51,033 nt of DNA from the NCBI GenBank assembly GCA_900175165.2, contig FWWN02000549.1, forward strand, positions 1-51,033. Reading direction: 5' to 3'. Shown piece after piece: positions 43,603 to 51,033 of this stretch. The position numbers were made by a program, and so were the translations under genes. A model generated the notes under the pieces. It saw only the letters and a list, made by a program, of their open reading frames with translations, did no database searches and was not told where the DNA came from. Source of the stretch: Rhizomucor pusillus. Lineage: Eukaryota; Mucoromycota; Mucoromycetes; Mucorales; Lichtheimiaceae. Every line of letters begins with the position of its first letter. Position 1 is the first letter of the stretch.

Positions 43603-45537
43603 ATGTTGAGGACATTTGCCAATCAAGGTGTATTCAAGACTGCTGTCTTGACTGCTACAAAGAGAAGCTTGGTGCCTGCAGCTTACCGAGCTTTTTCACA
43701 GACCTCGCTTGCTCGTCAAAATGCCGCTGTCACAGCAGAGCCTCCTACTGCGAGTCGCTTGGAAGGTGAGTTTGCTATCCTTAACTCTGTAATTTTTTCT
43801 AAAACTGACGACGCCAAATTGTCCTTGATCACAAACAGAGTCACTTGGAATGCAAAACGCTTCTGCAGTTGCAGCTGGACGACCTATATACCTTGACATG
43901 CAAGCGACTTCTCCTCTGGATCCGCGTGTGCTTGATGCCATGATGCCCTACATGACCGACATTTACGGTAACCCGCACTCACGAACTCACCAGTACGGCT
44001 GGGAGACGGAAAAGGCTGTAGAGAATGCCAGAGCTGTAAGTGTCGCACATGGAAAAAGAGAAAAGAAAAAAATTGCTGATGGGGAATGTTTGCATGATAG
44101 CAAGTGGCAAAGCTTGTCGGTGCCGATCCCAAGGAAGTTATCTTTACCTCTGGCGCCACCGAATCCAACAATATCAGTATCAAGGGCGTTGCTCGATTCT
44201 ACAAGAACAAGAAGAAGCATATCATTACAACCCAAACTGTACGTACATTGCTGTGTTAACCTGCGTGCATCCAAGGTTTGCTAATAGGTTTTGGGAGTAG
44301 GAACACAAATGCGTGCTCGATTCTTGCCGTGTTCTCCAGGATGAAGGTTTCGAAGTGACGTATCTGCCTGTTCAAAGCAACGGTATCATCGACTTGAAGC
44401 AATTGGAGGAAGCCATTCGTCCTGACACTGCCCTCGTCTCGGTCATGACTGTCAACAACGAAATCGGAGTCATCCAGCCGATCGAGGAAATTGGTAAACT
44501 CTGCCGCTCCAAGAAAGTCTTCTTCCACACCGATGCAGCTCAGGCTTGCGGAAAGATTCCCATCGATGTTAACGCCATGAACATCGATCTTATGAGTATC
44601 TCTGGTCACAAACTGTACGGACCCAAGGGTGTTGGTGCCATCTACGTTCGTCGACGACCGAGAGTCAGATTGGAGGCTATCCAGACCGGTGGTGGCCAAG
44701 AACGCGGTATCCGCAGTGGTACCGTCCCTGCTCCTTTGGCTGTCGGGTTGGGCGAGGCTTGCCGGATTGCCAGTGAAGAAATGGAGGTAAGCATTCATTT
44801 GATACGCAGCAGGAGGAACTGCTGGCCCTGTGACGAATCGTGCCGTTTAGCAGGCACGTTAATATTCGCGTGAATGAGCAATGGGCTGCACTTTCGGATA
44901 CAGTTCTTCGGGATTGTAGACGATGCGCTCCAGTGGAGCGTAAGCAGAGCTATTGCCGTGACCAGTGTGCAGGGGTTCTGAGGGATCAGCAGAATCCTTT
45001 CCATTTCTTCTATGTAAATGGGAATACAGATCGCTGATGATGAATTCGTAGTATGATCACAAGCGTATCTCTATGCTTTCCAGGCGTCTCATCGATGGCA
45101 TTACTTCCAACGTCGATCATGTTGCACGAAATGGTGACCCCGTCAAGTCTTATCCAGGTGCGCTATCGCTTCTTTGCTATTGCACAAAGACTGAATTCTG
45201 ACATTTTTCAAACTTAGGATGCGTCAACCTCTCATTTGCATACGTTGAAGGCGAATCCTTGCTCATGGCATTGAAGGATATCGCTCTTTCTTCGGGTTCA
45301 GCGTGTACGTCTGCATCTCTCGAACCTTCATATGTTTTGCGAGCGCTGGGTGCCGACGATGAAATGGCACACAGCTCCATCCGATTCGGTATTGGCCGGT
45401 TCACCACTGAAGCTGAAGTCGACTTTGTTGTAAACAAGGTCAGCCAGCATGTACAGAAACTTAGAGACATGTCTCCTCTCTGGGAAATGGTGCAAGAAGG
45501 CATCGATCTCAAATCCATTCAATGGGCACAGCATTAA
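43603..45537 (+). CDS. NFS1: Mitochondrial cysteine desulfurase
   Basis: PLP enzyme that takes sulfur from L-cysteine for Fe-S cluster assembly and tRNA thiolation in the mitochondrial matrix. Six exons (43603-43765, 43839-44035, 44101-44238, 44301-44786, 45052-45157, 45218-45537) give 469 aa. The N-terminal 40 residues are a basic, Ser/Ala-rich mitochondrial presequence ([20 protein letters not shown]). Family motifs: [46 protein letters not shown]-type region [17 protein letters not shown], the PLP-lysine loop [31 protein letters not shown], and the mobile catalytic-Cys loop [19 protein letters not shown]. The C-terminus LKSIQWAQH matches eukaryotic NFS1. Intron 5 (44787-45051) is 265 nt, four to five times the usual size here. 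An AATAAA lies at about 45612. Confidence 0.96.
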
Positions 45538-45663
45538 ACATGTCATCTGTCCTCTTTCTCTCTCTGTATCTTTCCCTTTTTTGGCTATATCATTCTTATT
45601 TCATGATGTGTAATAAAGCTGCTTCTCCATATTCTTTTCCTATCATGTAACCATCACCGTCGC
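45538..45663. terminator. Convergent 3' ends of NFS1 and RSC7
   Basis: Only 126 bases separate the stop codons of the two converging genes. AATAAA at about 45612 suits NFS1 polyadenylation, so the transcripts probably overlap. Confidence 0.45.
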
Positions 45664-47522
45664 CTACATGGCTCCTGAATGCATGTAAGAATATGGATTG
45701 CTTGCTCCCATGCTTGTGTATAATCCGCTCTGTGGGGCCATGGACTGCCCTGGCATTTGCTGTTGCTGTTGTTGTTGTTGTTGTTGCTGTTGCTGTTGCT
45801 GTTGCTGCTGAAGCAGCGCTTGTTGCTGTGCTGCTGCATTGTATCCCATGTATGCTCCTGGCGGTCGCATGGCTTGCTGTTGGTAGTACATGGCTTGCTG
45901 CGCCTGCGGTACACCTGCCATCTGCCGTCTACTGAAAACGACCACACTCTTAGTAAAAGCCCTTTTTATCAAAACCAATTCCCACAAACATACAATGCCA
46001 TCTGCTGCTGTTGCTGTTGGAAGTGCTGCATTGCAAACGGATTGCCTGGACGCATTTGCGCTTGTTGCAAAGGATTTTGAGGTATTCCTGAAGGCATTGA
46101 CGCTGCCGCTGCTGCTGCCGCTGACGTATTAATAGGGGTCGCAGAAGCCTGCATCGGTGTGCTTGTCATTGCTGCTGTTGCCGCTGTCATTGTTGATGTC
46201 GGTACAGTTGTAGCTGCAGCCATGCCCGGCGCTGACGCTGAGACTGCAGGTACAGATGATACTGAGTTTGTTGGTGCTGATCGTGCGCCTCCAGCTCCGT
46301 TGGCCGCGACGGTGGTACTTGATCCAGCACTTTGTCGTTGTTGTGCGGCAGCATCCCCAGATTCCACGGTAACTGCTTGCTTTTGTTCTCCGTCCTTGTC
46401 CTCTAGTGTAGCTTGTTTCTCTTTGATTTCGTTCAATAGACGAAGCGGTTGCCGCGCCGACGGTATTTGGTGTACACGGGTATTTATATCATAGAACGAT
46501 GGATTGTCGCGACGGTATTCGCATATTTGTGTATTGAAATTGCGTATAGACATTGCTACGTGATGCAGCCAATTCACTTCGTTGACAACCGGTGCCACAT
46601 CCTTCGTCAGTTTCCTGTTTGTCAGGTTGTTTCGGCTGCTCACTATTGGTGACCAAGGATCTTTTGATAGATCCTTGCCTTCATCTGCCGAATTTTCATC
46701 TGATTCGCCTTCCTCTTCGCCCGTGTAGTAATAATCGTCGCGTCCTTTGCGGCCCTTTTTAACGACACGGTGACCGAACTGCTTGAAAACAGATCGAGCA
46801 GTGACAACTGATATTTCTCGTGTCCGGAAAGTTGATCTCATTTGATTGCGCTGGACCAGGTATCCCTTTTCGTCATCCGTGATGTGCACCTTGACGAGTT
46901 TTGGATTCTTCTTCATGAAAACAAAACTGTCACGGAATCCAAGCAAGGCTGCAGGATCCTTTGAAAACATGAACAGTTTGTTGCCGCGTGTTGGTAGCGA
47001 AAATGTTGGAACTTTATACTGTCGACCTGCCGCACACAAAGTGAAAGAGGGGGACAAAAGCGTGAATACCAGACACGTCTACACGCAGCAGCAAATATGC
47101 TTATTACCTCCAAGTAGGTTTCCTCCACTGTCCACTTTGGTCTCGCCAATTTCATCGCGGTCGCTGTCCGGATCTTGCGCAGGTGACGAGGCAACCGTAG
47201 CCAAGGTACTACTCACAGGCGTCGCTTGTCGCTTCGACTTGTCGCCTGCTTTGCTGCCTCGGGCGCGCTTCTTGCCTCGGTGTACCGAATCTCCTTCGCT
47301 CAAATTATCCAACTCGTCCTCACCAAACGATTGATCGCTCTCCTCTTCCATGTAATCAAGGTCATCCGTTCCTGCTCCTTTGCCGTCTTCATCTCTGAGT
47401 TTCTTTTTCGGTGGACGTCCCTTTCGTTTTACAGCTGCAGAAGTCGATCTTGCTAAAAGTCCAGGTGCATCGGTTAGGGTTTAAAAGTACATTGCCAGAA
47501 ATCTTAACGAACCTTTTGGCAT
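45664..47522 (-). CDS. RSC7: Chromatin remodelling complex subunit Rsc7/Swp82 family
   Basis: Subunit of RSC/SWI-SNF remodelling complexes in the nucleus. Four exons in transcript order, 47522-47513, 47452-47108, 47026-45994 and 45931-45664, give 551 aa. Exon 1 encodes only three codons plus one base. Next comes an AT-hook-like basic motif VKRKGRPPKKK, then acidic segments (EEESDQSFGEDELDNLSEGD). The conserved core reads GRQYKVPTFSLPTRGNKLFM, FRDSFVFMKKNPKLVKVHIT and SVVTARSVFKQFGHRVV, then NEVNWLHHVAMSIRNFNTQI. The C-terminal half is Ala/Thr/Ser-rich, with polyglutamine of about 18 residues near 45760-45815 and a GYNAAAQQQALL segment. It could equally be the paralogue Swp82. Intron 1 uses the unusual donor GTTCGT. 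Confidence 0.88.
45759..45815 (-). repeat. CAG/CAA polyglutamine repeat in RSC7
   Basis: Mixed CAA/CAG triplets on the coding strand (TTG/CTG on plus) encode about 18 consecutive Gln. The codon mixture reduces slippage compared with a pure tract. Confidence 0.85.
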
Positions 47523-47686
47523 GACGGGAAAAGACTGGTTATGCAAGAAAAGGACGAGCTATGCTCTGGGCTCAGAGTCAAAAGAGATTGATGGCCACGA
47601 AAATCCAGCCCCCTCCCCACATCCTGCCCCTCTGCAAGGGTAGTCACAAAACTAAATTCGCTTTTGTCCTGACATTACAACTCGAA
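47523..47686. other. Upstream region of RSC7
   Basis: Short region between the RSC7 start and the beginning of the next mobile-element remnant. No feature stands out. Confidence 0.4.
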
Positions 47687-50600
47687 ATGCCAGGCACTCC
47701 AGTTACGTTTTTCAACAAGAGGTTTCCCAGTGGAGACTTCGAAGAGGTCGCCGAACCAAAATTTGATCCTGCAAAGAATGCATACGTCGACTTCAATCTT
47801 GACATCGGTTGGGCTATGCGGGAAAGTCATAGCAACCGATACTCGAAGTCGAAGCCTGAGATACGACGATACAAGAGGAAACGATGAAGCCATGTTGTGT
47901 GGAAGAATGGATAGTGTCGGCTGAATGGACAGCACCTTCGACCTAATGTCGATAAAAGGCCCTGGAGAAGCAGCTGGAGAAAAGTGGTGCGGGGTGTGAC
48001 CATCGTCTTATTCATTACGGCTGCCCTGCCGAAACATTTTTCGTCTTCTCGGGCGACCAATGTGCGTTTAGTCATCAAGGCATCCATAATCATAATGCCG
48101 AAAAGCCGTAATTGACGAAGCACCTAAGCGAAGAAGAAAAAAACGCAAATGAACGAATATTCAGAAAGGGGCATGTTTCGTCTGCCAAGGCAGCTACGGT
48201 CAGTATCAAATCCTGCAACCGGTGCCGTAGCACCTTGCTTGCGTGAGATCAAACCCCATCTTAGGCAACAGAGAACGAGCAACCTATGAGATCACTAAGA
48301 GTAAAACCCGTATGAATGTTGCTACTAAGGGCGACCTATTTTCAGCGTTTGCACAAATCGAGAGGAATACGAGAACGATATCATCCATGCATACATCGTG
48401 CAAATCTACTTCCTCATCATGCTCTTTCCGCCTACGATGAAAATTTTCGAAATTTCCTATCGTAACGGACGTGGCATACAAAGATTTAAAAACCGGCTAT
48501 TATCTTTGCATTTCTCTTTTGTATTCGCCAGAACCTCGCAAACACGATGTCATCTTTCAGGCGATAAAGAACGGATTGACGGAAAAATACTTTGAAAAAT
48601 ATTTTAAAGTATTGTTTACAGTACTTGCAATCGATTTAGTTGACGATAATGTCCTCGGTTTCATGATGGGCTTTTTATCCGCGAAATACATGGATTTCTA
48701 ACTGCAGTTCACGCTTACACAAATGGAAGAGTCAATGGACTTAAATATTTAAATATTTAAAAGGCTGCTACATGCATTGGATGCAGTCAATTCAAAGTAT
48801 CAGCAGCAACCACACCTTCGTATTGCCTGAAGCACGCAGCTGCTTTCTGCAATTGACATATATCATTCGGACAACGTCTTCAGAATCCGAATTCGATGCA
48901 AAAGTTATTGAACTTGTGAACGAGTTTCCACGCTGCAAGCGTTGGGTCAGATGGTGGCTGCAGCCCAAAGTTAGAAGCATGATCTTCAACAGCGGTTCCT
49001 ACAAGAAGGCTTTTTTTGCGCAACTTCCTGGCACAGACCACAAATGCAGTGGAAGCGTTCCATAATGTTCTGTATCGACTCATCACCCGCAATCAATCTA
49101 TGTCCATAGTCGTTCCTCATTTACTACAGATGATTAAGAGCGATGAAGATATGTGCGTCAATTTTACGAAAACGATGGGATGCTACAAACGTACACTAGA
49201 AGACCCCGTGTGAGAAAATCTAAGTTGGGCAGTAAAATGTACCAAGCAAGCGACAGCCATCTTTGAAGAATCCACGGACGATGAAACTCCGACGCGCTCG
49301 AAAACAACAGAGCTTTCCGGTATCAACCCACAGACGTTGCCAACTTTCAGACCTGTCAAGTTGGATGAAAATAGCGCAGCGGAGGCCATCCAGAATCAAA
49401 GAGCTTGCGCCTGTTCCTTTAAATACAAATAAAATATCCTTAGCCGACGGAGTGAATTTTGGACATTCCTATCCCAGTATATAGGACGAGGCTAAGGATA
49501 TTTTATTTGGTATTAAAAGACCCGCAGAGCTTGCGAAGCGCGTCGTATTTAAAGGAATAGGCGCAAGCTCTTTGATTCTGGATGGCCTCCAGCAAATCTG
49601 AGTGCACATGAAAAAATCTCCAATCTGCTACTGAGGAAACCTGTTTACCTCTCGATCCAAACGATATCGAAGTAACATACGTACTAAAGCACATGGTGAT
49701 CGATGATGAGAGGGTTTATTTCTTTGGATGCACAAGTCGACTTTTTCGAAGATCAACGTCTGGATGATATTCCGAGTTGCATGACTGACCAAATAGAGCA
49801 CGAGTATGCCGCAAAGATCACCTCTGAAGGTTACAGCTTGCTGTTGAATCCTAACCAATACAACTCGTGCTATATCGATGCTCCGTTGGAGTTATTGTGG
49901 CATTCGATCATGCCAATAATTTCCATCATCGGATCTGCTCATACTCCTTTCGCTGACAACACTTTTGCTAGCATCCTCTGGGGAACATACGAAATGTCTA
50001 AAAGCCGAACATCAAGAATCCATGGCTTGCAAAGATTCAGAGATTTTGTGTGGGCCTCTGAAAACAGATTCGAGAAAGGCCGCAAATCAGACGTTCTATC
50101 CCTATCCGAATATCTTCTTGACAATATGTCAGAAGAATTCAAAGAAAAACTTTATTTTCGAAAAGGAACGTGTAACAATGTACCCGCAAGATGCCAGGCA
50201 TTCGAGATTTATCGAGCCAAAACGATGATTCTGCACCAAAATGAATCCATTGATCAGCAATTTGACCTTGGACGGTATACGTCACTTTAGACTCGAATCA
50301 TCAGCAGAACAATTCGTAGATGCGCTCTGGTCTAGTATCATATTCAGACAATACAACAGAGCATGCAATGCATGAATGAACCGGAGTGCGCTACAATTCA
50401 ATGTCGTTGCCTCGGATCCGCCATTATTCATATTGGTATCGGATCCAACTATCACAAGTCCTCAGTGGAGAAAAGGGATACACTATCCCTACAAAATCAT
50501 GATGCTAGACACGGAAAACGAGTTATATGGCGTTAGTTCCATCACCCGGATCGGATGTCACCTCAAGGTCGCTACCATTATCCAGAACAATGGATATTTT

Positions 50601-50741
50601 ATTGCTGAGCTCGATATTCTACACCGACCTGGTATCAAGGTCCTTAAGGATAATCCATTAGATGATGATGATGACGCCACCGAAATACACTCTTTCCCAA
50701 AATCAATGTCGCGCTCAGCCAATTCTGAAGTCGCGGGTTGA
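47687..50741 (+). pseudogene. Decayed transposase followed by ubiquitin-specific-protease-like domain
   Basis: A mobile-element remnant readable across several frames. It opens MPGTPVTFFNKRFPSGDFEE. A zinc-binding, FAR1/FLYWCH-like region follows near 47990-48090 (GCDHRLIHYGCP, then HNHNAEKP), then KAATVSIKSCNRC. A transposase core is suggested by YSPEPRKHDVIFQAIKNG (near 48520) and TTNAVEAFHNVLYRLITRNQ (near 49030). From 49710 a separate domain has a Cys box NSCYIDAPLELLWHS (near 49865) and, in another frame, PPLFILVSD (near 50420) and YGVSSITRIGCHLKVATI (near 50530), ending in an IAELD block. This order matches the Cys and His boxes of USP-type (C19) deubiquitinases. Breaks: stops near 47940, 48115 and 50373-50375, and several frame changes. 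Whether both parts belonged to one gene is inferred from adjacency. Confidence 0.65.
49380..49591. repeat. Interrupted inverted duplication inside the transposase remnant
   Basis: The left arm (49380-49445, starting GGAGGCCATCCAGAATCAAA) is repeated as its reverse complement on the right (49489-49591), except that the right arm carries about 35 extra bases (approximately 49509-49543) at one point. The right arm read on minus encodes QNQRACAYSFKYDALRKLCG. The left arm read on plus encodes QNQRACACSFKYK and lacks the rest. Confidence 0.85.
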
Positions 50742-51033
50742 CAAAAAATAGAAGTCATATGTGCCCAGAAATCTTTGCGCTCGAGGAGAAATCAAATGTC
50801 GTATCCACAGAAAAAGTTGTCGCACAAGGCTTGGCAAATCCATCCCTATATAAACACGTCAGCTTTCTGAAACCCGAGATTTTTCTTCATCTCTACACTT
50901 TTACATTTCGAAATGAGCAATCATTTTTTTACGAAGATGGGCAGGGCCATGTTGTTGATGAGCGTGGCTGTCCTACAACTATGATGATAACTTTTCGTCT
51001 AAGTAAGCACCAGTTGCACCAGTTGCACTTACG
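50742..51033 (+). other. Promoter-like region and possible gene start at window edge
   Basis: A TATA-like CTATATAAA lies at 50846-50854 and an ATG at 50913 (MSNHFFTKMGRAMLLMSVAV, then a stop after 23 codons). A second ATG at 50981 stays open to the window end. A tandem unit CACCAGTTG occurs twice at 51009-51026. This may be the 5' end of a gene cut by the window edge, but nothing identifies it. Confidence 0.25.

Noticed and set aside
45693..46494. Plus-strand frames rich in Leu, Val and Ala opposite RSC7
   Set aside because: They are antisense readings of the CAG/GCA-rich RSC7 exon; the apparent membrane segments come from the repeat.
48745..48766. AT-rich palindrome (TTAAATATTTAAATATTTAA) considered as an origin
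   Set aside because: Simple AT-rich palindromes are common in decayed mobile elements, and no other origin features are present.
1..51033. CRISPR arrays, tRNA or rRNA genes
   Set aside because: No regularly spaced repeats, no convincing tRNA B-box with a cloverleaf, and no rRNA-like sequence was found by eye on either strand.

Overview
The window looks like a gene-rich piece of an early-diverging filamentous fungus, most likely Mucoromycota. Protein-coding genes carry many short introns, mostly 50-75 nt with GT-AG ends, fungal-type branch points and pyrimidine-rich leaders. The gene set includes fungal-specific families: Pho88/Snd3, an FlbA/Sst2-type RGS protein, SUR7/PalI, Spo71-type PH and Rsc7/Swp82. 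No bacterial-style operons, CRISPR arrays, rRNA or tRNA were seen. For thirteen multi-exon genes I could join the exons by hand so that all reading phases close (58 introns in total). For the Spo71-type gene the first exon is tentative.

Layout. 0-2.6 kb: two tandem small genes for secreted proline-rich peptides ending in a Cys/Trp tail. 2.6-16.6 kb: a housekeeping block with TRAPPC11 (15 exons), an unknown low-complexity protein, PHO88/SND3 on the minus strand, an unknown 277-aa protein, phosphoglycerate kinase and an FlbA-type regulator of G-protein signalling. 16.9-31.9 kb: a repeat-rich accessory island. It holds a 3.0 kb Tc1/mariner-type transposon with about 340-bp terminal inverted repeats and a TA duplication, a decayed FAR1/MULE transposase with SWIM finger and OTU protease-like domain, a gene-poor purine-rich stretch, a decayed copy of an unassigned family, and a decayed tyrosine-kinase-like plus Sel1-repeat gene. 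32.2-47.5 kb: a second housekeeping block with the zinc metallochaperone ZNG1 (CobW family), proteasome lid subunit SEM1/DSS1, a SUR7/PalI membrane protein, a Spo71-type multi-PH protein, a cold-shock-domain RNA-binding protein, mitochondrial cysteine desulfurase NFS1 and the chromatin remodelling subunit RSC7. 47.7-50.7 kb: another decayed transposase followed by a ubiquitin-specific-protease-like domain, with an interrupted inverted duplication inside. The last 300 bases hold a promoter-like region and possibly the start of another gene.

The intact genes are unrelated housekeeping functions rather than a pathway: vesicle tethering, ER targeting, glycolysis, G-protein signalling, zinc delivery, proteasome, plasma-membrane domains, Fe-S cluster assembly and chromatin. 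The accessory regions are where novelty is most likely. The strongest leads are two unrelated transposase remnants each followed by a deubiquitinase-like domain of a different fold (OTU and USP-like), the pair of secreted proline-rich microproteins, and several unusual splicing signals (GTTCG donors confined to first introns, a GC-AG intron inside a P-loop, and a 16-nt microexon).
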